A stretch of 36,732 nucleotides of DNA from a virus: IMG/VR virus record IMGVR_UViG_3300043436_000460, positions 1 to 36,732 of that record. One strand, written 5' to 3'. The position numbers were made by a program, and so were the translations under genes. Under the pieces are notes generated by a model that did not search any database, was not told the DNA's origin, and saw only the letters and a list, made by a program, of their open reading frames with translations. Below, one piece after another: positions 1-7,713 of the stretch. The number at the start of each line of letters is the position of its first letter. Position 1 is the first letter of the stretch.

Positions 1-127
1 CGATAGCCAGCTACCTAGCTCGTAGCGATCTGAACTCAGTAATCCCTGACTTCATCCGTCTGGCTGAGGAACGGTTGCGTCGTGACCTGAGAATCCGTCA
101 GATGCTGGTGGTGGCTACGGCTAACAC
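1..127. repeat. Terminal direct repeat, left copy (circular overlap)
   Basis: Bases 1-127 are identical to 36606-36732. The adaptor reading frame runs unbroken through the join, so the contig is a closed circle of 36,605 bp. A length of 127 equals a common maximum assembler k-mer, so this is most likely an assembly overlap rather than a physical terminal repeat. Confidence 0.95.
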
Positions 128-587
128 GACTGGCGGTGATCCCACGGTGGGACTGCCTACCGACTTCCTTGAAATGCGGGACATCCACTTTAATACGACT
201 CCGATTAGCTCGGTATCGTATGAGTCCCCTAATACTTTCTATCAAAGCACACGGGCTACTGAAGCAGGTATCCCACGGACTTACACGGTCTTGGCTTCAG
301 AGATTCAGTTCGCGCCTATCCCTGATACGGCTTATCAGGCTCAGATGCTGTACTACGCCAAGCCTCCTCTGCTGAGTGACTCCAATGCAAGTAATGTCTT
401 CTTGGCTAACTGCCCTGATGCGCTGCTGTATGGGGCGCTAGGAGAGGCTGAACCGTATCTGATGAATGACGCTAGGTTGCAGGTCTGGGGCGCATTGTAT
501 GACCGTTCTATCACTTCTATATCTAATGCTGACCAAGCTAGTGAGTACAGCGGTCAGCCTATGGCAATGTCTTATAACGTGAGGTAA
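1..587 (+). CDS. Head-tail adaptor protein (SU10-type), 3' part
   Basis: This is the C-terminal part of a 206-residue protein whose ATG is at 36572 on the far side of the circular join. In frame (codons begin at position 3) it reads through to a stop at 585-587. The composite N-terminus (MALTSYSELKTTIASYLARS, then an acidic and arginine-rich helix) is typical of the phage adaptor family modelled on SU10, which sits under the portal and connects head to tail. Its place after capsid, small head protein and glycosyltransferase, and before fibre genes, fits that role. The family call is from recognition of the sequence style and gene order. The protein only looks truncated because of where the circle was cut. 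Confidence 0.75.
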   Translation, partial: IASYLARSDLNSVIPDFIRLAEERLRRDLRIRQMLVVATANTTGGDPTVGLPTDFLEMRDIHFNTTPISSVSYESPNTFYQSTRATEAGIPRTYTVLASEIQFAPIPDTAYQAQMLYYAKPPLLSDSNASNVFLANCPDALLYGALGEAEPYLMNDARLQVWGALYDRSITSISNADQASEYSGQPMAMSYNVR

Positions 588-590
588 ATC

Positions 591-977
591 ATGGCAGAAA
601 TGTCGAATTATCTGGAAAACGCTCTGATTAACGGTACTTTGCGGGGTACGACTTACACTGCACCTACTACTGTTTATGTCGGTCTTTATACGTCTAATCC
701 TACTGATGCTGATACCGGCACAGAAGTCTCTGGCGGCTCTTATGCTCGTCAGTCTGTTACTTTTGGCGCTCCCAGTAATGGCGTTAGTACAAACAGTGCT
801 GCCATTGAGTTCCCACAAGCTACAGCCTCATGGGGGACTGTAGGCTGGATCGGTATTGAAGATGCGCTAACCAGTGGCAACTTGCTTTATCACACTGCTC
901 TGGATACATCTAAGACGATTGATACTGGAGACATCTTTAAGATTGCTATTGGTTCGCTGTCTGTGACTTTGGCATAA
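591..977 (+). CDS. Small tail-fibre family protein (Gp80-like)
   Basis: 128 residues, starting at ATG 591 just after the adaptor, with GAGG upstream. The pattern SNYLENALING followed by TTVYVGLYTSNPTDADTGTE, then GGSYARQSVTFGAP and FPQATASWGTVGW, is the signature of a widespread small phage protein family annotated as tail fibre or Gp80-like. The fold is predicted all-beta, with no signal peptide or membrane segment. It lies immediately ahead of the first long fibre gene and is probably a virion component or a fibre-attachment piece. The family recognition is good, but its exact place in the particle is unknown. Confidence 0.65.
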   Translation: MAEMSNYLENALINGTLRGTTYTAPTTVYVGLYTSNPTDADTGTEVSGGSYARQSVTFGAPSNGVSTNSAAIEFPQATASWGTVGWIGIEDALTSGNLLYHTALDTSKTIDTGDIFKIAIGSLSVTLA

Positions 978-987
978 GGAATTGTAA

Positions 988-2694
988 ATGTCCACTATCG
1001 TAACAAGGGCTGGTAAAGGTAGTGCGCTAACCCACAATGAGGTGGACGCAAACTTTACGAACCTAAACACAGATAAGCTGCAATCAGGAAACACTGCTGC
1101 TGCCTTAACTATTACAACAGCAACCTTTGGTGCGGGTACTGCTGCTGCCCCAGCAATTACAACATCAGGCGATACCAACACAGGTGTCTTCTTCCCTGCT
1201 GCGGATACGATTGCGTTCTCCGAGGGTGGTGTTGAGTCTATGCGACTAAGCTCCTCAGGAAATCTTGGGATTGGTACGAGTTCGCCCGCAGCATTGCTAC
1301 ACGCTGCTAAAAGTTATGTGACCCCAACTGGCGGCATTAGTGCAGACACCGTTGGCATATTTTCAAAGAACGATACGGCTAACGGCAATGCAAACTTAAG
1401 CATTTTGTCGAGAAGCTCTGGCTATCAAAGAATTTATTTTGGTAATCAAATTGTCGAAAACGGCCAATATATTGAGGCGTACACCCAAGGCGGTACAGCG
1501 GCATATTTAGCATTTGGTACTGGCACTGGCGGTGTTGCTGGTACTGAACGCATGCGTATCGACTCCTCCGGCAACGTGGGGATTGGTACAAGTTCGCCGG
1601 GCGCGCGATTAAACATTGTTGATGCGACTTCGCAAGATGCACTCCGCATCACGCAGACTGGCACAGGCAATGCGCTGGTGGTTGAGGACAGCACGAACCC
1701 AGACAGTACGCCGTTTGTGGTTGATGCAAATGGCAGAATAATTGACGGATATACCGTTGCATTGTCTAATTATTATGACTTTGGTGGAACAGCAAGAACT
1801 CCGCAAATTCAATTACAAGGTGCATCACTTTCAACCGCAGGATTTGCACAGACAAATTGGGCATCAGCTAACAGCCCTCCAGCAATATATCTTTCAAAAT
1901 CAAGATCGGGAACAATAGGAACGCAAGGTGTTGTCCTAAGTGGTGACAGTCTTGGGGCAATTCAATTTAATGGTGATGATGCGACAAATTTCATTCCCGG
2001 CGCAGCAATATTTGGTCAGGTAGACGGAACTCCCGGCACGAACGATATGCCCGGTCGTTTGGTATTTAGTACAACGGCTGATGGTGCAAGTACGCCTACG
2101 GAGCAGATGCGCCTTACATCCACAGGTGATTTGCGCTTTAACTCCGGCTACGGCTCTGTTGCTACTGCCTACGGTTGTCGTGCATGGGTGAACTTTAATG
2201 GTACCGCTACCAGCAACTTGACTGGTACATATTCACAAACCGGCACAGTCGTTACTGTTACCGCTACAGCACATGGGTTAATTACTGGAAATAGCGTCTA
2301 TTTAGACATTACTTCTGGCACTGCGGTTGATGGTACTTATGAAGTGACAGTCACTGGAGTAAATACATTTACCGTTACTCAGGCATCAAGAACAACAAGT
2401 GGTAACGTAACTTTGGTACGCAGTACCATTAGAGCCAGCGGGAACGTATCAAGTGTTGCGGATAATGCTGCGGGCGACTACACGGTGAACTTTGCGACTG
2501 CGATGCCGGATGCAAATTATTCAATCAGCGGTCTTTCTGGCGCAGGCACTAGTGGTTCTACAAGCATAAGCGGCGTTAATAATAGCGGCAGCGACTTCGA
2601 ATTTGCCACCGGATCCGTCAGGATACGCGCCGTAGACGCTAGCGGGAATACGGCGGTTGATTGCACTTATGTTAGTTTGTCTATTTTCCGCTAA
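988..2694 (+). CDS. Tail fibre protein 1
   Basis: 568 residues. The N-terminus (STIVTRAGKGSALTHNEVDANF) is a common phage fibre anchor. The shaft contains two copies of a GIGTSSP module, near residues 94-100 and again about 100 residues later, each preceded by MR[LI]xSSGN; this module is typical of trimeric phage fibres. A later beta-sandwich-like module (TATAHGLITGNSVYLD then GTYEVTVTGVNTFTV) recurs in many phage surface proteins. There is no intramolecular chaperone (peptidase S74) domain at the C-terminus. Likely role: receptor binding. It shares a stalk module with fibre 2 at 10885-12003. Confidence 0.8.
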   Translation: MSTIVTRAGKGSALTHNEVDANFTNLNTDKLQSGNTAAALTITTATFGAGTAAAPAITTSGDTNTGVFFPAADTIAFSEGGVESMRLSSSGNLGIGTSSPAALLHAAKSYVTPTGGISADTVGIFSKNDTANGNANLSILSRSSGYQRIYFGNQIVENGQYIEAYTQGGTAAYLAFGTGTGGVAGTERMRIDSSGNVGIGTSSPGARLNIVDATSQDALRITQTGTGNALVVEDSTNPDSTPFVVDANGRIIDGYTVALSNYYDFGGTARTPQIQLQGASLSTAGFAQTNWASANSPPAIYLSKSRSGTIGTQGVVLSGDSLGAIQFNGDDATNFIPGAAIFGQVDGTPGTNDMPGRLVFSTTADGASTPTEQMRLTSTGDLRFNSGYGSVATAYGCRAWVNFNGTATSNLTGTYSQTGTVVTVTATAHGLITGNSVYLDITSGTAVDGTYEVTVTGVNTFTVTQASRTTSGNVTLVRSTIRASGNVSSVADNAAGDYTVNFATAMPDANYSISGLSGAGTSGSTSISGVNNSGSDFEFATGSVRIRAVDASGNTAVDCTYVSLSIFR

Positions 2695-2703
2695 AGGTTA
2701 ATC

Positions 2704-2952
2704 ATGAAACTAATAATTTACCCTAACGACAACGGCGGTATCTGCATATTAACCCCAGCGCCTGAGTGTCTTGCCATGCGCCCCATCGAAGAAATTGCAG
2801 CCAAGGACGTACCTGCTGGAGTGCCGTACAAGATTATCAATGCTAGTGATATGCCAACAGACCGCACCTTCCGTAACGCATGGGAAGCAGACATTACAGA
2901 GCCTGATGGTGTTGGTGCTGAGAGCAATGAATTCTCAGAGGTCGTGCAATGA
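2704..2952 (+). CDS. Conserved small phage protein next to fibre (possible fibre chaperone)
   Basis: 82 residues, no signal or membrane segment. It carries a DRTFRNAWEAD motif near residues 53-63 that recurs in small proteins encoded beside phage fibre genes. The stop overlaps the next start (ATGA at 2949-2952), so the two are translationally coupled. Position suggests a fibre assembly or attachment role, but this is inference; no catalytic residues are visible. Confidence 0.55.
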   Translation: MKLIIYPNDNGGICILTPAPECLAMRPIEEIAAKDVPAGVPYKIINASDMPTDRTFRNAWEADITEPDGVGAESNEFSEVVQ

Positions 2953-3182
2953 TTATCGTAAATATTGATAAAGCCAAAGCTATCGGACATGAGATTCGTC
3001 GGGCTAATCGTGAGAAAGAATTTGCTCCGCTGGATACAGTGATTATGAAGCAGATACCCGGCAAGGACGCGCAAGCCGCAGAAGCCGAACGCCAAGTAAT
3101 TCGTGATAAGTATGCCGCTATTCAGGCAGAGATTGACGCAGCCGCAACACCTGATGAGATTAAAGCAGCACTAGGGGTTTGA
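2949..3182 (+). CDS. Small helical protein coupled to fibre-region gene
   Basis: 77 residues beginning at the overlapping ATGA. It is charged and predicted largely alpha-helical: a lysine/arginine-rich helix (IGHEIRRANREKEF), then a long helix rich in Ala, Glu and Arg, ending in TPDEIKAALGV. Similar short helical proteins commonly follow the FRNAWE protein in podovirus-like tail regions. Function unknown; a structural or assembly partner of the preceding protein is the simplest reading. Confidence 0.55.
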   Translation: MIIVNIDKAKAIGHEIRRANREKEFAPLDTVIMKQIPGKDAQAAEAERQVIRDKYAAIQAEIDAAATPDEIKAALGV

Positions 3183-3189
3183 TTAAATA

Positions 3190-3789
3190 ATGAGCCTTCA
3201 ATACGTTGTCTATGACTATTGGGAATACGGCTACGCTGAAGGCGATGCAATCCTTGAGTTTGGAAGTGCATCAGTAACGGCAAATGCTAGTGTTTCCGCT
3301 GCGGCATCGGTATTAAAAGGCTCTGCTGCATCTATTACTTGTTTTGCAACTGTAACTGGTGTGCCGATAAGGATTAGAACGTCATCTGGCGCTATATCTG
3401 GTTCGGCTGCTGTTGCATCTGATGCTATTAGGATTAGGACTAGCTCAGGAAGCATAAATGGTCAGGCTACAGTCACAGCAATCGGAGGAGTGCTTTATAG
3501 CGATTCTGGGTCTATTAATTGTTCTGCTAATGTATCGGCCTACCCAACTGCGATATGGGCTGGAAACGGCTCTATTAACGTCGTAACGGTATGTGCTGCT
3601 ACAGGCCAGATTATTGGTGAGGAATGGTCTGATTTAGTTCCTGACGCTACGAACTGGACGGGTGTTACTACGGGTGAGGACACATGGACTGCGGTGGTTG
3701 CTGGATCTGGTGAATGGACTCCAGTTACAGAAGTACCGAACACATGGACTACGCAATCTAGCGGGTCTAATACTTGGACGAGGCAGTAA
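3190..3789 (+). CDS. Repeat-rich virion protein with exact 10-residue tryptophan repeats
   Basis: 199 residues with two repeat regions. Residues about 25-135 hold roughly six ~20-residue units built on SGSINxxAxV, low in charge and rich in Ser, Ala and Gly. The C-terminus has tryptophans at residues 146, 156, 166, 176, 186 and 196, exactly ten apart, mostly followed by Thr. Both look like beta-solenoid or stacked-hairpin repeats used in phage surface proteins. Its stop overlaps the next start (TAATG at 3787-3791). Probably an exposed tail protein; the function is not recognisable. Confidence 0.6.
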   Translation: MSLQYVVYDYWEYGYAEGDAILEFGSASVTANASVSAAASVLKGSAASITCFATVTGVPIRIRTSSGAISGSAAVASDAIRIRTSSGSINGQATVTAIGGVLYSDSGSINCSANVSAYPTAIWAGNGSINVVTVCAATGQIIGEEWSDLVPDATNWTGVTTGEDTWTAVVAGSGEWTPVTEVPNTWTTQSSGSNTWTRQ

Positions 3790-5207
3790 TGCAAAAGATT
3801 CTATTCGGTGAGTGGTTGCCAGATCAGCCGGGTGTTACTGGGGCTGTAACGGATGCAAAGAACTGTTATCCAGTTGCTAATGGTTATGCGCCGGTTAAGA
3901 GTGAGGCTGATTACTCTGACGCTGCTGGAGCTAATCTACTGATTACTTTTGCGGGTAAGTTCGATGGGGTTAGTTCACTGTTTGCGGCTAGTGCGACTCA
4001 GATCTATAAGTTTGATAGCAGTGATGCTGGTTTAGATGCGGCTACGACTACAGGTTACACGGCAGTAGATGGTTGGGATGTGACGCAATTTGGCCCGGTG
4101 ATGGTCTTAGCTAATGGTATAAATAAGCTGCAAGCATGGACGCTTAATTCATCGACTAACTTTGCTGATCTAGCTGCTGCTGCTCCTGTTGCTAAATACG
4201 TAACTGTTGTGCGTGACTTTGTGGTGGCTGCTAACGACGGTAGTGACACAAGCAAGGTTTACTGGTCAGACTTGAATGACGAGACAGACTGGACTCCCGG
4301 TGCTGCTTCTCAGGCTGATAGTCAGATATTGCCAGAAGGCGGTGATATTACTGGATTGGCAGGTGGTGAGTACGGGCTGATCTTCTTGGAACGTGCTATC
4401 TACCGTATGAGCTATGTTGGTTCGCCGTTCTTCTTTCAGTTTGATGCTATTAGCCGGTCTTTGGGCTGTATTTCTAACGGATCAATTGCTCAGTACGGTA
4501 ACTTGACCTATTTCCTTGCAGACGATGGCTTCTATGTTTGCGACGGTCAAACTACAAAAAATATAGGCTCTGAGAAGGTAAACCGCTGGTTCTTTGATAA
4601 TGTAGTGCCGAGCGAAATATCTACCGGCATGAGTGCTACGGTTGATCCTGTTACTAAATTAGTAATATGGAAATTTAACAATACCTTTGGCGGTAAGTCT
4701 TTGTTGATGTTTTCGATTGACCTAAACAAATGGTCTTACGCTGATACCACAGCTAATTCTATTGCTTACATATTAACACCATCCGCGACACTAGAGCAGG
4801 TGGATAACTACAATTCAAGCATTGATGCGCTTGAGATTTCCTTGGATTCTCGTGTTTTCGCCGGTGGTCAGTTGCTGTTTGCTGGGGTAAGTGGCGAGAA
4901 AATCATATCTTTCTCAGGCCAGCCTAAGACTGCCAATATATCAACGGGTGATATTGATATAGGCCGGTCTACAATAATGCTGGCAAAGCCTATTGTAGAT
5001 AATGGCAGTGGTTCGATAGCTGTTTCTAGCCGCGATAATCTTGCTGAGACGGTGGAATTTGGCTCGGATGTGTCTCCAGACGCAGAAAACCGTGTGAGCT
5101 TGCGGTCTAACGGTGAATATCACAGGCTGAGACTGACTCCAACTGGGACTAGCTGGAAGACAGCCGTAGGTTTAGAGTTTGACGTTGTTAAACAGGGTGA
5201 CAGATGA
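3789..5207 (+). CDS. Beta-propeller tail protein (nozzle/stabilisation type)
   Basis: 472 residues from ATG 3789, which overlaps the upstream stop and has GAGG nearby; a TTG five codons earlier is less likely. Repeated blade-like strands recur (VYWSDLNDETDWTPG, then GLIFLERAIYRMSY, YFLADDGFYVCDGQ and WSYADTT). This recalls the beta-propeller tail proteins of podoviruses, such as P22 gp10-like stabilisation or nozzle proteins. No signal peptide is present. It is followed by an ATGA-coupled gene. Its probable role is building the tail hub below the adaptor. The fold class is inferred from the pattern rather than a database match. Confidence 0.6.
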   Translation: MQKILFGEWLPDQPGVTGAVTDAKNCYPVANGYAPVKSEADYSDAAGANLLITFAGKFDGVSSLFAASATQIYKFDSSDAGLDAATTTGYTAVDGWDVTQFGPVMVLANGINKLQAWTLNSSTNFADLAAAAPVAKYVTVVRDFVVAANDGSDTSKVYWSDLNDETDWTPGAASQADSQILPEGGDITGLAGGEYGLIFLERAIYRMSYVGSPFFFQFDAISRSLGCISNGSIAQYGNLTYFLADDGFYVCDGQTTKNIGSEKVNRWFFDNVVPSEISTGMSATVDPVTKLVIWKFNNTFGGKSLLMFSIDLNKWSYADTTANSIAYILTPSATLEQVDNYNSSIDALEISLDSRVFAGGQLLFAGVSGEKIISFSGQPKTANISTGDIDIGRSTIMLAKPIVDNGSGSIAVSSRDNLAETVEFGSDVSPDAENRVSLRSNGEYHRLRLTPTGTSWKTAVGLEFDVVKQGDR

Positions 5208-5992
5208 CCCAGTTCCGTACTTTACCGCCATTTGGTAGCGATCCTCGGGGTGTTGCTGAGATCGTTCGTGGGATTATGGACGGGAAGACCAATAATACTG
5301 GTCTGATTACCCTAGCCACTGGTAATGCGACTACAACCACCCTTAACGACGAGCGTATAGGCTACGACAGCCTGATATTCTTTGTCCCGGTATCTGATGC
5401 TGCTGAGGCTGATGCGGCTCCATATGGGGCTTTCCAAGACTCTACAGATCAAGTAGCTGCCAATACGACAACAGCCTATACTATTACATTAAATACAACA
5501 GATTATAGTAGTGGCGTATACGTTTCTAGTTCCTCCAGAATAAATGTCAGAAACTACGGTGTTTATAACATCCAGTTTTCTATTCAATTCAAGAATACGA
5601 CAAACGACACTCAGGACGTAGATATATGGTTCCGTAAAAACGGTACTAATATTGCGGATTCTAATAGCAGGTTTTCTTTGCCAGCTAGAAAAAGCTCCGG
5701 CGATCCTTCTCACCTGATTGCTGCACTTAATTTCTTCTTAGAATTAAATGCTAACGATTATATTGAGATTATGTGGCGCACCACTGATGTCGGGGTTTCT
5801 ATTGAGCATTTTGACACTAGCGCAAGCCCTACCAGACCGGCAGTTCCATCGGCTATCGTAACTGCGTCTTATGTTGCTCCTAGTGCAACAACCAATGTAT
5901 ATGTTTCCGCTAAACAGCAAGGTAGTGCTACCCTTACGCACTGGGCTAACGATACGGCTAATAAAACTTATGGATACATTGTGGTGGGCTAA
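5204..5992 (+). CDS. Tail protein with C1q/TNF-like jelly-roll domain
   Basis: 262 residues, start overlapping the previous stop (ATGA at 5204). The N-terminal third (FRTLPPFGSDPRGVAEIVRG) looks like an attachment region. From about residue 85 onward a jelly-roll domain is suggested by INVRNYGVYNIQFSIQF, then VDIWFRKNGTNIADSN, LNANDYIEIMW and a terminal beta strand, a common receptor-facing phage domain. TAATG couples it to the next gene. Probably a surface-exposed tail component. Confidence 0.6.
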   Translation: MTQFRTLPPFGSDPRGVAEIVRGIMDGKTNNTGLITLATGNATTTTLNDERIGYDSLIFFVPVSDAAEADAAPYGAFQDSTDQVAANTTTAYTITLNTTDYSSGVYVSSSSRINVRNYGVYNIQFSIQFKNTTNDTQDVDIWFRKNGTNIADSNSRFSLPARKSSGDPSHLIAALNFFLELNANDYIEIMWRTTDVGVSIEHFDTSASPTRPAVPSAIVTASYVAPSATTNVYVSAKQQGSATLTHWANDTANKTYGYIVVG

Positions 5993-6390
5993 TGGAGTTT
6001 AGATATATCCCTGTAGATCAACTGCGTAACTGGTGGCCTAGTGTGCGCCCCGGTTTGGACAAAATAAAAATACGCAGTCCAGAAAATTGGATAACGGAGG
6101 ATGTGTACACAGACTGCTTTAACCAGAAGGCAATGCTGTGGGTAGGACTGGAGAATAACCACTTTAATAGCTTCTTTATCCTGCAACCTATGGGCGATAC
6201 GATGCACCTATGGGCGGCTTGGACGTTAGAAAATAATTATCAAATTGTGGAATCTGGATTAAAATACATAAAAGACATCTGTAGTCAAGGAAATGTCAAA
6301 TACTTAACTTTCTCTAGCCATCGACAGGGATGGCAGCGCAGGGCAAAACAATTTGGTTTTCGTCCTAGACAATGGATTTGCGAGGTGTAA
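5992..6390 (+). CDS. GNAT-like virion protein (T7 gp13-like)
   Basis: 132 residues from ATG 5992, overlapping the upstream stop. The layout is that of a GNAT acetyltransferase fold: an N-terminal FRYIPVDQLRNWWPSV, strands around MLWVGLENN, and a C-terminal FSSHRQGWQRRAKQFGFRP. Podoviruses encode such proteins beside internal virion proteins (T7 gp13 is the known parallel). The canonical acetyl-CoA loop (Q/RxxGxG/A) is not clear, so it may be structural rather than catalytic. Confidence 0.55.
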   Translation: MEFRYIPVDQLRNWWPSVRPGLDKIKIRSPENWITEDVYTDCFNQKAMLWVGLENNHFNSFFILQPMGDTMHLWAAWTLENNYQIVESGLKYIKDICSQGNVKYLTFSSHRQGWQRRAKQFGFRPRQWICEV

Positions 6391-6391
6391 T

Positions 6392-7126
6392 ATGGGTGGT
6401 GGCGGCGGTACTCAAAAGAGCACAACGACTACGAGCATTGATCCAACAATCAAGCCGTATGTTACCTACGGACTTGAAGAAGGCAAGCGTCTTTACGAGT
6501 CTGGAACACCTAGCTTCTTCCCCGGTCAGACCTACGTCTCCCCTTCTCAGGCTACGCAATCAGCTCTGCAAATGGCTCAGGAAAGGGCTATGGCTGGTTC
6601 TCCGCTGGTTCGGGCTGCACAGCAAGAGCAACTAGCTACGATTCAAGGACGGGGCGTTAATCCATTCCTAGAGGGTGCTTTGGCTGGTGTAAATCGTCAG
6701 GCCCGTGAGACATTCACAGAGGGTGTCCAAGGTCTTCAGTCTAAGGCTTCATCAATGGGTCGTTATGGCTCTGCTGCTCAGGCTGAACAAGAAGGCCGGG
6801 CGCAAGACGTATTCGCTAGGGCTTTGGCAGAGCAAGGTGGTCAACTGGCTTACGGATCGGCTGAGGCTGAACGTGCCCGTCAAATGGCTGCTGGACAAGC
6901 TGCTCCTGCAATGGCTGCTGCTGACTATGCTGATATTCAAAAGCTGCTGACAGCGGGTCAGGCTGGCGAACAATACGATTCTGCTGCACTGCAAGATGCT
7001 ATCAATCGCTTTAACTTTGAGCAAAACTTGCCACAGATGAAACTTAGTCAATTCGCTAACTTGTTTAGCAGTGTTCCACAAGGGACTCAGACTGTTCAAC
7101 AAGCTACGCCTCAAGGGGGTAAATAA
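6392..7126 (+). CDS. Probable internal virion/DNA-ejection protein 1
   Basis: 244 residues from ATG 6392 (GAGGTG upstream); earlier in-frame starts overlap the GNAT-like gene. It opens with a glycine run (MGGGGGTQ) and a threonine run, then YGLEEGKRLYESGTPSFFPG and YVSPSQATQ, a pattern I associate with conserved podovirus proteins encoded between tail hub and ejection proteins. The central part is an Ala/Gln-rich helical region (residues about 70-200). The stop overlaps the next ATG (TAATG). Likely packaged in the virion; the exact role is inferred from position. Confidence 0.55.
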   Translation: MGGGGGTQKSTTTTSIDPTIKPYVTYGLEEGKRLYESGTPSFFPGQTYVSPSQATQSALQMAQERAMAGSPLVRAAQQEQLATIQGRGVNPFLEGALAGVNRQARETFTEGVQGLQSKASSMGRYGSAAQAEQEGRAQDVFARALAEQGGQLAYGSAEAERARQMAAGQAAPAMAAADYADIQKLLTAGQAGEQYDSAALQDAINRFNFEQNLPQMKLSQFANLFSSVPQGTQTVQQATPQGGK

Positions 7127-7710
7127 TGGGCGGTTCTCTATTTCCATCAATTACTGGCGCTTTAATTAACGGCATAGGAACAAATATTCTTGCTGGCGGC
7201 GATACCAAAAAAGGTTTGCTAATGAACGCAGCACTTTTAGCTGGTTCACAAGGTTTAAATCCTGCTATGGGTTCTGGTGGGAGTGTGGCAAATGCTTCAG
7301 CAATGGCTAATTCTCAATTACCTACTGCTGTATTTACAAATACACCAGTAGTTCCTGCTATAAATACTGCTCCATTTGCTATGAATCCTTATGGAACTCC
7401 TGCTATTGGCGGTAGCTCAGTAGGCGGCGGCCCTAGTACTGGAATGATTCCATCGTCATTAGATCAAACTAGCTTTATGGATACTGCATTAGGTGGGCTT
7501 AAAAGTGTTGGTCAGTATGCCCAGCAAAACCAGACACTTACTAATCAAGCATTAAAGTCTGCACAACAAATGATGCAGCAGCCTGAAGCGCAATTTGCTC
7601 CTGCTGGTAAAGTTAAGAGTGGTCAGGTTCAAGCCGGTGATTTCATGAGTCTGCTAAACCCACAGCAAGGCACTGTACTTAGACCGCAACCGATTTCCCT
7701 CTTAGGGTGA
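7126..7710 (+). CDS. Gly/Ala-rich internal virion protein 2
   Basis: 194 residues, coupled to the upstream gene. An N-terminal amphipathic, glycine-rich segment (GALINGIGTNILAGGDTKKG) could insert in membrane. The middle is low-complexity Ser/Pro/Gly. The C-terminus carries a Gln-rich helix (AQQNQTLTNQALKSAQQMMQ). No enzyme motif is seen. Position between two larger ejection-type proteins suggests an internal or tail-channel component. Confidence 0.5.
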   Translation: MGGSLFPSITGALINGIGTNILAGGDTKKGLLMNAALLAGSQGLNPAMGSGGSVANASAMANSQLPTAVFTNTPVVPAINTAPFAMNPYGTPAIGGSSVGGGPSTGMIPSSLDQTSFMDTALGGLKSVGQYAQQNQTLTNQALKSAQQMMQQPEAQFAPAGKVKSGQVQAGDFMSLLNPQQGTVLRPQPISLLG

Positions 7711-7713
7711 TAT

